Shown here in pieces: positions 33,077 through 40,536 of a stretch of 64,000 nt of DNA. Numbering within the stretch: the stretch's first letter is position 1; every line of letters begins with the position of its first letter. The DNA is from Streptomyces sp. NBC_00448. GTDB lineage: Bacteria; Actinomycetota; Actinomycetes; Streptomycetales; Streptomycetaceae. The notes beneath the pieces were generated by a model. It saw only the letters and a program-made list of their open reading frames with translations. It did not search any database and had not been told where the DNA came from. The position numbers and the translations under genes were made by a program. The stretch covers positions 1,240,001 through 1,304,000 of the forward strand of contig NZ_CP107913.1 in NCBI RefSeq assembly GCF_036014115.1. Reading direction: 5' to 3'.

Positions 33077-33799
33077 ATGGAGTTCGAAGGCCGCAAGGCA
33101 CTGGTCACCGGCGGCACCGCCGGCATCGGCCGGGAGGTCGCCCTGCAACTCGCCACCGGGGGCGCCGAGGTCATCGTCACCGGGCGCAACGCGGAACGCG
33201 GCGCGGCGACGGTCGCCGCGATCGAGGACGCGGGCGGCAAGGCGCGCTTCTTCGCCGCCGACATGACCGACCTCGACTCGGTCCGGCGGCTCGCCGAGGA
33301 GGCCGCCGATGTCGACATCCTCGTCAACAACGCCGGCATCTTCGACTTCAGCCCGACCGCCGAGCAGACCGTGGCGTCGTTCGACGCGATGTTCCAGGTC
33401 AACGTGCGGGCGCTGTACTTCCTCACCGCCGCGATCGCGCCGCGGATGGCCGAGCGCGGCGAGGGCAGCGTGGTCAACATCAGCACGATGGCCGCGACCA
33501 TCTCGCTCCCCGGCAGTTCCGTCTACGCCGCCACCAAGGCCGCGGTGAACTCGCTGACCCGCACCTGGGCCGGGGAGTTCGGCACGTCCGGGGTGCGCGT
33601 CAACAGCGTCTCCCCCGGCCCCACGCTCACCGAGAGCGCTCCGCTGGAGATGGTCGACGCGCTCGGCTCCACGACGCTGCTGAGCCGGCACGCGAGCACC
33701 GAGGAGATCGCCGCGGCGGTGGTCTTCCTCGCCTCGCCCCGCGCCACGTACATCACCGGCGCCACGGTCCCGGTCGACGGGGGCCGCGCCGTCGCGTGA
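33077..33799 (+). CDS. Short-chain dehydrogenase/reductase (SDR)
   Basis: This 240-residue classical SDR has the TGGTAGIG nucleotide loop (residue 12 on), the TGRNAERG NADP-type basic residue after beta-2, NNAGIFDFS, Ser in NISTMAA and Y-x3-K as YAATKAA. The C-terminal ITGATVPVDGGR strand is standard. It resembles regulated SDRs paired with LmrA-type TetRs (FabG-like, quinone or aldehyde reductases). Controlled by the divergent TetR through two operators. The physiological carbonyl is unknown. Confidence 0.92.
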   Translation: MEFEGRKALVTGGTAGIGREVALQLATGGAEVIVTGRNAERGAATVAAIEDAGGKARFFAADMTDLDSVRRLAEEAADVDILVNNAGIFDFSPTAEQTVASFDAMFQVNVRALYFLTAAIAPRMAERGEGSVVNISTMAATISLPGSSVYAATKAAVNSLTRTWAGEFGTSGVRVNSVSPGPTLTESAPLEMVDALGSTTLLSRHASTEEIAAAVVFLASPRATYITGATVPVDGGRAVA

Positions 33800-33858
33800 C
33801 CCGGCGGTGATCGAGGGGTCCGCGGGCCGGGCCGTACGGCCGTGCCGCCCGGCCCGGG

Positions 33859-34815
33859 TCAGCCCGCCGTCGGCGTCGCCGTCGCCTTCACAGGTGCCGT
33901 CGCTGCTGCCGTCGTCGGGGAGAGTTCGCGGGCGGCCGCCCGGCCCACCGCGTCCGCGACGACGGCCAGGTCAGGGGAGTCGAGCTTCCACTGCTGCCAG
34001 TACAGCGGCACGTCGATCGGCCGGCGGGCGGCGAGTTCGACGAGGGTGCCCGCCGCCAGATGGGGACCGGCCTGCAGGTCCGGGATCATGCCCCAGCCCA
34101 GCCCGGCGGCGACCGCGTCGAGATACGCCTCGGACGAAGGCATGTAGTGCCGGGCGCGGGTGGCCGCGCGGGCCTGCCGGGGTGCGAGCCCGCGCAGGAA
34201 CCGGTCCTGGAGTTCGTCCTTGCGGTCGAAGACGATGACGGGGGCGGCCGGCAGCGCCTCGCGCAGCGGACGGTCGGCGATCCAGCGGGCGGCGAACCGG
34301 GGCGCGGCCCTGGCCCGGTAGCGCATCCGGCCGAGCGCCCGCACCGAGCAGCCCTGCACGGCCTGCGGCGAGGAGGTGACCGCGGCCATCACCCGGCCCT
34401 GGCGCAGCAGCGCCGCGGTGTGGTCCTCGTCGTCGCGGTGCAGGTCGAAGAGGATGCCGCGGTCGGCGGCGGCCTCGGCGAGCGCGGGCAGGAACCAGGT
34501 CGCCAGCGAGTCGGCGTTGACCGCGATCGGCAACGTGGCGGGGCCGAGTGCGTCGCCGAGGCCGAGTTCGGCGCCGGCGTCCTGCTCCAGCCGCGCGAGC
34601 TGCCGGCCGAACCGGACCACGACCTCGCCCGACGCCGTCAGCCGCACCGGCTTCGTCCGCAGCAGCAGCACCCGGCCGGTGCGCTGCTCCAGCGCCTTGA
34701 TCCGCTGGCTCACCGCGGACGGCGTGACGTGCAGGGCCTCGGCCGCCGCCTCGAACGTGCCCTCGTCCACGGCGGCCAGCAGCGTACGCACCTGGTCCAG
34801 CGGAAGCCCCGCCAT
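33859..34815 (-). CDS. lysG: LysR-family regulator of lysine/arginine export (LysG/ArgP-like)
   Basis: This 318-residue LysR protein has the LysG/ArgP-type start PLDQVRTLLAAVDEGTFEAA and HTH HVTPSAVSQRIKALEQRTG, and the family-typical FLPALAEA and YMPSSEAYLDAVAAGLGWGM segments. It is divergent from a LysE-type exporter at 34981. In Corynebacterium, LysG activates lysE when lysine or arginine accumulates; the identical gene arrangement supports that role. The C-terminal low-complexity Ala/Thr tail is unusual but harmless. Confidence 0.9.
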   Translation of the reverse strand: MAGLPLDQVRTLLAAVDEGTFEAAAEALHVTPSAVSQRIKALEQRTGRVLLLRTKPVRLTASGEVVVRFGRQLARLEQDAGAELGLGDALGPATLPIAVNADSLATWFLPALAEAAADRGILFDLHRDDEDHTAALLRQGRVMAAVTSSPQAVQGCSVRALGRMRYRARAAPRFAARWIADRPLREALPAAPVIVFDRKDELQDRFLRGLAPRQARAATRARHYMPSSEAYLDAVAAGLGWGMIPDLQAGPHLAAGTLVELAARRPIDVPLYWQQWKLDSPDLAVVADAVGRAAARELSPTTAAATAPVKATATPTAG

Positions 34816-34908
34816 CGACCCGCACCCCACTTCCTGCCGCCCGCGCCGGCGCCTTCGTCGGCGCCGCCCGCCACCGCCGCCGTCCGGCCCGGAAGCCGTA
34901 CGGAGGGT

Positions 34909-34943
34909 GTTAAGGAATCCTCATGCTACCTAAGAATCATTAG
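34909..34943. promoter_or_regulatory. LysG-type control region upstream of lysE
   Basis: An unusually AT-rich stretch contains TTAAGGAATCCT and CTAAGAATCATTAG (34930-34943; CTAA/TTAG arms with a 6-bp spacer). It is placed 40-70 bp before the lysE start, where the activator would bind in the divergent gap. Confidence 0.55.
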
Positions 34944-34980
34944 CTGGCCTGTACGATCCGCCCGCTCCTAGCCTCGGTCC

Positions 34981-35592
34981 ATGCACGCAGCTCTCCTCGC
35001 CGCCCTGGCGGGCCTCGGTACCGGTCTGACCCTCATCGTGGCCATCGGCGCCCAGAACGCGTTCGTGCTGCGCCAGGGCATCCGCCGGGAGCACGTGCCC
35101 GCGGTGGTCGGGATCTGCGCCGCCTCCGACGCCGTGCTGATCGCGGCGGGCATCGGCGGCGTCGGCACCGTCGTACGCCGCTGGCCGGCCGCAGTGACCG
35201 CCACCGGGTGGATCGGCGGCGCGTTCCTGGTGACGTACGGCGTGCTGGCCGCCCGCCGGGCGCTGCGGCCGCAGCGGCTCTCCGCCGCCGAGGGCGCGGG
35301 CGCCTCCGCCCGCACCGCCGTCCTCACCTGCCTGGCGCTGACCTGGCTCAACCCGCACGTCTACCTGGACACGCTGCTGCTGCTCGGCTCGGTCGCCAAC
35401 TCCTACGGCGGCGCGCGCTGGCCGTTCGGGGCGGGCGCGGTCACGGCGAGCGTGCTGTGGTTCAGCGGCCTCGGCTTCGGCGCGCGGCTGCTGCGCCGCC
35501 CGTTCGCCCGGCCCGGGTCCTGGCGGGTGCTCGACGCCGTGATCGCCGTGAGCATGGTCTGCCTGGGCGTCCTGATGGCGACCCGGGCGTGA
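34981..35592 (+). CDS. lysE: LysE-type basic amino acid exporter
   Basis: This 203-residue membrane protein starts at ATG 34981 with the LysE signature GLTLIVAIGAQNAFVLRQGI in the first helix, then AASDAVLIAAGIGGVG, and an NPHVYLDTLLLLGS motif (the conserved N-P in the fourth helix). Five to six helices are expected. It should export L-lysine and/or L-arginine driven by the proton gradient, relieving excess from peptide uptake. The divergent LysG-like activator confirms the assignment. Confidence 0.93.
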   Translation: MHAALLAALAGLGTGLTLIVAIGAQNAFVLRQGIRREHVPAVVGICAASDAVLIAAGIGGVGTVVRRWPAAVTATGWIGGAFLVTYGVLAARRALRPQRLSAAEGAGASARTAVLTCLALTWLNPHVYLDTLLLLGSVANSYGGARWPFGAGAVTASVLWFSGLGFGARLLRRPFARPGSWRVLDAVIAVSMVCLGVLMATRA

Positions 35593-35686
35593 GACGGCGC
35601 CGCCGCGACCGTACGAACCGGGCCGGGATCGCGCTTGGCCGGCCGCCGCCCGACACGGCCCCAACGCCCCTGTTCCGCGCGGCGGT

Positions 35687-37798
35687 TCAGCCGAGAAGGG
35701 GTCCGCCCCACGCGGCGCCGGGGGTGGTGCCGCCCTGGTGGACCGGGCGGAAGCCGATCACGGCGGCGTCGTCGCGGCGGTTGCCGACGCCCGACAGCAG
35801 CTGGGCGCAGATCTCCGCGAGGGTCAGCCCCTCCGCGCGGGCGGTTTCGGCGATCCGGGCGAGCGTCGCCATGCCCTCGCCGAGGTCCGTGCCGGGCACC
35901 TCGATCAGGCCGTCGGTGTAGAGCAGCAGGGTGTCGCCGTTCTTCAGTTCGTGGTGCCAGGTGGTGCGCGGCATCGACGGTGCCACGCACAGCGGCAGGT
36001 CCGGGCCCGCGCCGTGCAGGTAGCGCGGCTCGCCATCGGCGGGCAGCAGCAGTGGCGGCGGGTGGCCGGCGTTGGACCAGGCCACGTGCCAGCGGCCGCC
36101 GGCCCGCGGCACCAGGTTGGCGTGCACCACCGTGACCAGCGGCGCGATGTTCAGGCCGTCCACCACCCGGTCCAGCTGGGACAGGCTCTCGGCCGGGCTG
36201 TTCGGATGGTCCTGGTCGTAGGCGATCACCCGCAGCATGCTGCGCAGTTGGCTCATCGAAGTGGCGGCGTCCAGGTCGTGGCCGGCGATGTCGCCGATGG
36301 TGAGGGTGACGGTGCCGTCGGGCAGCAGCAGCGCGTCGTACCAGTCGCCGCCGATCTCCGCGGTCTTGCTGGCCGGCTGGTAGTGCGCGGCCAGCTCGGC
36401 GCCGGGCACCCGCGGGGTCGCCGACAGCAGGGCGCGCTGGAGGGTCAGCGCGGTGTGCCGGGTGCGTTGCAGCTCCACCGCCTGCCGCAGCGGCTCGCGC
36501 ACCTCGTGCAGGATCTCGCCGAGCAGCGCGAGGTCCGCGGAACCGGGCGGCGGGCTGTCCGCGCAGCCGGCCGCGCAGGCGAACGCGACCACGGCCGAGT
36601 CGATCACGATCGGCACCAAGGTCAGGCTGGTGGCCCGCGCCGCGCGCAGCCACTTCCTGGACATCTCCGACAGCACGCCGTCGGGCGGCTCGCCGGCGGG
36701 GAAGACCAGCAGCTTGGGGCGGCTGCTCTCGATCACCTGCTGGGCGACCGAGCCCACGATGTAGGGCTGGTTGCTCAGCGGGGGCATGTCCGGCAGGCCG
36801 GAGCGGGCGGTGGACGCCACCCGGACCGCGGTGAGCGGGCCGCCGATGCCGGCCGAGGGCAGCATGAAGACCGCGCACGCGTCGGTCAGGTCCGGCACCA
36901 CCGCCGCGGCGACGGCGGCGAACGCGTCGGGCACGTCGTCGGTGCCGGTGACGGTGGCCACCCGTGCCAGCAGCCGCTCGCGCAGCCGGTTGCGCCACTG
37001 GTCCTCGATGTCCGCGGTGGCGCCGATCCACTCCACCAGCACCCCGCCGCGCTCGATCGGCACGGCGCGGGACTGCACGTGCCGGTACTCGCCGGAGGCG
37101 GTGCGCAGCCGGAACGTGCACACGAACAGGGACGGGGTCCCCTCGGACGCGTCGATCCAGGTGCGCACCAGCCGGGTCCGGTCGTGCGGGTGCACCGCCC
37201 TGAGCCACTCCTGGTCGATCACCGGCCGCCACGGGCTGCCGGTGAAGTCCTCGAAGCCGCCGACCAGCTCGGTGATGTCGCCGTTGGGCTTCATCAGCCA
37301 GACGATCTGCGTGACGGCGGACATCAGCGCCTCGTACCGCTGCAACGCCTTCTGCCGCTGCTCGGAGAGCAGCTGCGCGGCCTCCACCGCGTCGACCTGC
37401 GGGGTGGTGTCGACCGCCACGGCCAGCACGCCGGGACCGAACCGGGAGACCACCGGGGAGCAGCTGTAGACGAAGTGGCGGCGGCCGGGCGCGCCGGGCG
37501 CGGTGCCGTCGGTGGTGCGGGTATCGGTGACCTGGCGGGCGGCCCGGTCCCGGTACACCTGGTCGAGCATCTTCAGGAAGCGGGCGGCCCTGGGCTCGGT
37601 GAACACGTCCGCGGACCGGGCGCCCAGTTCCCGAGGCCCGAACAGGGCGCGGAACGCCTCGTTGATGTACACCAGCCGGTGCTCGTCACCGGCGGTCAGG
37701 GCAACGGCAACGATGGCACGGTCGAACACCTCTGGTTCGAGCTCGGGCACGCCCGTTTCGCCGCCGATCCGCCTCATCCTCCGATCATCGCTCGCCAC
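35687..37798 (-). CDS. PAS-GAF-SpoIIE (PPM) phosphatase sensor
   Basis: The protein has ~703 residues. Residues ~20-130 and ~155-275 are PAS-like (RYEALMSAVTQIVWLMKPNG, FTGSPWRPVIDQEWLRAVHP, WIGATADIEDQ), ~280-450 is GAF-like, and the C-terminal ~240 is a SpoIIE/PP2C phosphatase: ISGDWYDALLLPDG appears as IGGDWYDALLLPDG, TIGDIAGHDLDAA, and YTDGLIEV with RRDDAAVIGF. Such proteins dephosphorylate anti-anti-sigma factors, turning on stress sigma factors like the SigB-type protein at 60877. Start GTG 37798; ATG 37777 is an alternative. Ligand unknown. Confidence 0.9.
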   Translation of the reverse strand: MASDDRRMRRIGGETGVPELEPEVFDRAIVAVALTAGDEHRLVYINEAFRALFGPRELGARSADVFTEPRAARFLKMLDQVYRDRAARQVTDTRTTDGTAPGAPGRRHFVYSCSPVVSRFGPGVLAVAVDTTPQVDAVEAAQLLSEQRQKALQRYEALMSAVTQIVWLMKPNGDITELVGGFEDFTGSPWRPVIDQEWLRAVHPHDRTRLVRTWIDASEGTPSLFVCTFRLRTASGEYRHVQSRAVPIERGGVLVEWIGATADIEDQWRNRLRERLLARVATVTGTDDVPDAFAAVAAAVVPDLTDACAVFMLPSAGIGGPLTAVRVASTARSGLPDMPPLSNQPYIVGSVAQQVIESSRPKLLVFPAGEPPDGVLSEMSRKWLRAARATSLTLVPIVIDSAVVAFACAAGCADSPPPGSADLALLGEILHEVREPLRQAVELQRTRHTALTLQRALLSATPRVPGAELAAHYQPASKTAEIGGDWYDALLLPDGTVTLTIGDIAGHDLDAATSMSQLRSMLRVIAYDQDHPNSPAESLSQLDRVVDGLNIAPLVTVVHANLVPRAGGRWHVAWSNAGHPPPLLLPADGEPRYLHGAGPDLPLCVAPSMPRTTWHHELKNGDTLLLYTDGLIEVPGTDLGEGMATLARIAETARAEGLTLAEICAQLLSGVGNRRDDAAVIGFRPVHQGGTTPGAAWGGPLLG

Positions 37799-38122
37799 GG
37801 CCCACCGGGCGCGCCGAAAGGGCCGGGCGTTCGCACATGTGACCGGCTACGGCGCCCAGGGGAGCACTGCCCCGCGGCTCGGGCGGCCGGGCGGCCGTCG
37901 GCGGGCCGGGCCGGGCCGCTGCCGTTACGGTGGGTACCGGGGGCGGCACGCCGGCCCGGCGCCGCGACGGGCGGACGGCGGCCTCGGGGACTTCCGGGGG
38001 CCATCGCAGAGCCACCAGGACTTCGAGGACCCGCGAGGGCCCTTCGGGGACCTTGGGGGACCTTGGGGGGACAACCGAAGAGCACCCGCGGCACCGCCGA
38101 CCACGCAAGGAAGTCGCGCACC

Positions 38123-38965
38123 ATGACCTCAGCGCCCACGATCCCCGATGTCACGCTCAACAACGGTGTGGTGATCCCGCAGCTCGGATTCGGCACCTAC
38201 CTGATCGAGCCGAAGGACACCAAGAAAGCGGTGCTCGCCGCGCTGGAGACCGGCTACCGGCACATCGACACCGCCGAGATGTACGGCAACGAGAAGGAGG
38301 TCGGACAGGCCGTCCGCGCGTTCGGCCTGGAGCGCTCCGACGTCTTCGTCACCAGCAAGCTCAACAACGGCTTCCACGCCTACGGGGACGCGCTCACTGC
38401 GTTCACCCGCAGCCTGGACGACCTCGGCATGGAGTACCTGGACCTGTTCCTCGTGCACTGGCCGCTGCCCGCGGTCGGCGACTACACCGAGACCTGGCGG
38501 GCGATGGAGGAGATCTACCGGTCCGGCCGGGTCAGGGCGATCGGTGTGTCGAACTTCCAGACCACCCACCTGAACCGGCTCTTCCAGGAGACCTCGGTGG
38601 TGCCCGCGGTCAACCAGATCGAGGTGCACCCCTACCTCACGCAGGACGAGCTGCGCGCGTTCGACGCCGACCACGGCATCGCCACCGAGGCGTGGTCCCC
38701 GATCGCCCAGGGCAAGGTCCTCGGCGACCCGGTGATCACCGCGATCGCCGCGCGGGTGGAGCGCACCCCGGCCCAGGTGACGCTGCGCTGGCACCTGCAG
38801 CGCGGCGACATCGTCTTCCCGAAGTCGGTGACGCGCTCCCGGGTCGAGGAGAACTTCCGGCTCTTCGACTTCGAGCTGACACCCGACGACATGGCGCAGA
38901 TCAGCGCGCTGGACCGCGGCGAGCGGACCGGCCCGGACCCGGACACGTTCAACTGGGTGCCGTGA
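38123..38965 (+). CDS. Aldo/keto reductase (2,5-diketogluconate reductase type)
   Basis: This 280-residue AKR has the classical tetrad: D in GYRHIDTAEMYGNE (Asp and Tyr), Lys in SKLNNGFHAY and His in VHWPLP. The NADPH-binding PKSVTRSRVEENF completes the AKR5 pattern. It should reduce small sugar or aldehyde carbonyls with NADPH. The preceding gap (37799-38122) has low complexity with GGGACCTTGG repeated at a 10-bp period near 38047, and no further gene. The stop is followed by a 27-bp tandem repeat. Confidence 0.92.
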   Translation: MTSAPTIPDVTLNNGVVIPQLGFGTYLIEPKDTKKAVLAALETGYRHIDTAEMYGNEKEVGQAVRAFGLERSDVFVTSKLNNGFHAYGDALTAFTRSLDDLGMEYLDLFLVHWPLPAVGDYTETWRAMEEIYRSGRVRAIGVSNFQTTHLNRLFQETSVVPAVNQIEVHPYLTQDELRAFDADHGIATEAWSPIAQGKVLGDPVITAIAARVERTPAQVTLRWHLQRGDIVFPKSVTRSRVEENFRLFDFELTPDDMAQISALDRGERTGPDPDTFNWVP

Positions 38966-38977
38966 CCGGTCCCGCGC

Positions 38978-39031
38978 GGCGCGCAGCGCGCTGACCTCTC
39001 GGTCGGCGCGCAGCGCGCTGACCTCTCGGTC
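38978..39031. repeat. Perfect 27-bp tandem duplication
   Basis: GGCGCGCAGCGCGCTGACCT, then CTCGGTC, occurs twice head to tail, at 38978-39004 and 39005-39031, between the convergent AKR and GAF genes. GCGCGCAGCGCGC within each copy is itself a dyad, so the doublet could form two small hairpins and work as a terminator. It looks recent because the copies do not differ. Confidence 0.8.
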
Positions 39032-39035
39032 CAGG

Positions 39036-39602
39036 TCAGGCGGAGGTCTCCAGCAGCCGCCGCAGGTCCTCCGCCATCCGCAGCGCGGCCGCGCGCCCGT
39101 CTCCGCCGAGGGAGCCGGCGTCCGCGGGCCGCGCCCGGTCCACGACCACCCGCAGCGCGGCCGCCGCGTGCCGGGCGAACAGCGCCAGCAGGTCCAGCTC
39201 GCTCAGGCTCGACCTGGCCTGGGGCACCGGGTCGAGCACCTCCAGCACGCCCAGCACCCGGTCACCGTGCGTCAGCGGCGCGGCCATCAGCGAGTCGGGC
39301 ACGTACTCGGTGGACTCGGCGAAGTCCCGGTCGAAGGAGGCGCTGCGGGACAGGTCGTCCACGACCATGGGCTCGCCCGAGGAGACCACCCAGCCGGCGA
39401 TCCCGCTCTCGGCCGGGAAGCGCCGCCCCACCAGAAAGCTCTCGCCCTGGCCCGAGACGGCCTGGAAGACCAGCTCGTGGCTCGACTCGTCCAGCAGGAA
39501 CACCGAACTGGCCTGGGCGCCGAAGATGGCCCGGGCCGTGTCGACCACCGACTGCATCAACTCCTGCGACAGCGGATCGGTCTCTGCGTTGCTCTGTGTC
39601 AC
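39036..39602 (-). CDS. GAF-domain protein of the RiPP operon
   Basis: This 188-residue protein is mostly a single GAF domain: FGAQASSVFLLDESSHELVF, ESGIAGWVVSSGEPMVVDDL, and VLGVLEVLDPV. The C-terminus is a short helical arm (RMAEDLRRLLE). GTG 39602 overlaps the stop of the subtilase gene in a GTGA, so it is translated with it as the last gene of the minus-strand operon. GAF domains bind cyclic nucleotides or small ligands; a nucleotide-cyclase-like protein is encoded two genes upstream, which hints at sensing by this protein. This pairing is inference. Confidence 0.82.
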   Translation of the reverse strand: MTQSNAETDPLSQELMQSVVDTARAIFGAQASSVFLLDESSHELVFQAVSGQGESFLVGRRFPAESGIAGWVVSSGEPMVVDDLSRSASFDRDFAESTEYVPDSLMAAPLTHGDRVLGVLEVLDPVPQARSSLSELDLLALFARHAAAALRVVVDRARPADAGSLGGDGRAAALRMAEDLRRLLETSA

Positions 39603-40441
39603 GAAGCACCCCTGATGCCCAGTTGGACGTTGGCCGCGGAAAGGTAGAGCGCGTTCTTGAGCTGGAAGGTCGTCATCCGGCGGTGCCGGGACAGGATGCG
39701 GGCGCAGAGCCCGGCGATGTAGGGCGTGGCGAAGCTGTTGCCCGTGGTCCTGATCGTCGCCCCGCCGAGCCACGCCACCTGCACGTTCTGGCCCGGGGCG
39801 AAGAACTCCACCGGGGGGCTCGGGTTGTACAGGTGCAGCTCCGGGTCGTCCTCCTGGTGGCTGCCCACCGAGATCACCGAGGCGAAGCGCCAAGGGAAGC
39901 TCTCCACCGGCGTGTTGTGCGCGGAGGCGACGATCGCGGTGCCGCGGAAGTACGCCTCGTCGGCGAGCACCCGCAGTTCCTCGGCGAACTGCGGCCGGGT
40001 GGTGGACAGGCTCAGGTTGATCACGTCGAAGCCCTGCCGGATCGCCCAGCGCAGGCCCGCGAGCAGGACGTCGCCGGTGCCGCCGAACCCCTTGCCGAGC
40101 ACCTGCACGCTGTACAGCTCGCACTCCGGAGCGGTTCTGCGGATGATGCCCGCGCAGGCCGTGCCGTGGCCGCAGGTGTCGGTGGCGTCGGTTTCCACGA
40201 CGCTGGTCCCCGTCTCGTCCTTGCGGACCGTCCAGGCCCCGTCGACCCTGCCGATCAGCGGATGGCCGTCCTCCACCCCGGAGTCGACGACGCACACCCG
40301 CACGCCGGTGCCCAGCGCGCCGGCCCAGTCCCGGTCGGGCGCCGGCCGCTCGCCGTCCGCGGCGACCAGTACGTCCTCGGGGCGCTTGCCGCGCAGACTC
40401 CAGGTGAGTCGGGGACCGGCGCCCTGCTCGGCGGTTGTCAT
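39599..40441 (-). CDS. Subtilisin-like (S8) serine protease without signal peptide
   Basis: This 280-residue S8 protease has the full triad: D53 in VRVCVVDSGVEDGHP, H92 in DTCGHGTACAGI, and S236 in GNSFATPYIAG. The oxyanion Asn is likely in IVASAHNTP. The N-terminus has no signal peptide or pro-domain, only about 40 residues, so it should act in the cytoplasm, unlike most bacterial subtilases. It sits in the radical-SAM operon, and a RiPP leader protease (as CerP/NisP-like enzymes are for lanthipeptides) is the best reading. It could equally cleave the 92-residue peptide of its own operon. Confidence 0.88.
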   Translation of the reverse strand: MTTAEQGAGPRLTWSLRGKRPEDVLVAADGERPAPDRDWAGALGTGVRVCVVDSGVEDGHPLIGRVDGAWTVRKDETGTSVVETDATDTCGHGTACAGIIRRTAPECELYSVQVLGKGFGGTGDVLLAGLRWAIRQGFDVINLSLSTTRPQFAEELRVLADEAYFRGTAIVASAHNTPVESFPWRFASVISVGSHQEDDPELHLYNPSPPVEFFAPGQNVQVAWLGGATIRTTGNSFATPYIAGLCARILSRHRRMTTFQLKNALYLSAANVQLGIRGAS

Positions 40442-40536
40442 TCAGCAGCCTCTCGCGTTCTGGCGGTGTCACGTTCCGGTGCGGGGGTGGCCGGGGGTCC
40501 GGCGGGCCGGGGTGCGGCGGCCCGGCGGCGGGCGGC

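Noticed and set aside
38041..38075. GGGACCTTGG repeats before the aldo/keto reductase as a regulatory array
   Set aside because: Only two units of low-complexity G-rich DNA; no dyad or known binding pattern.
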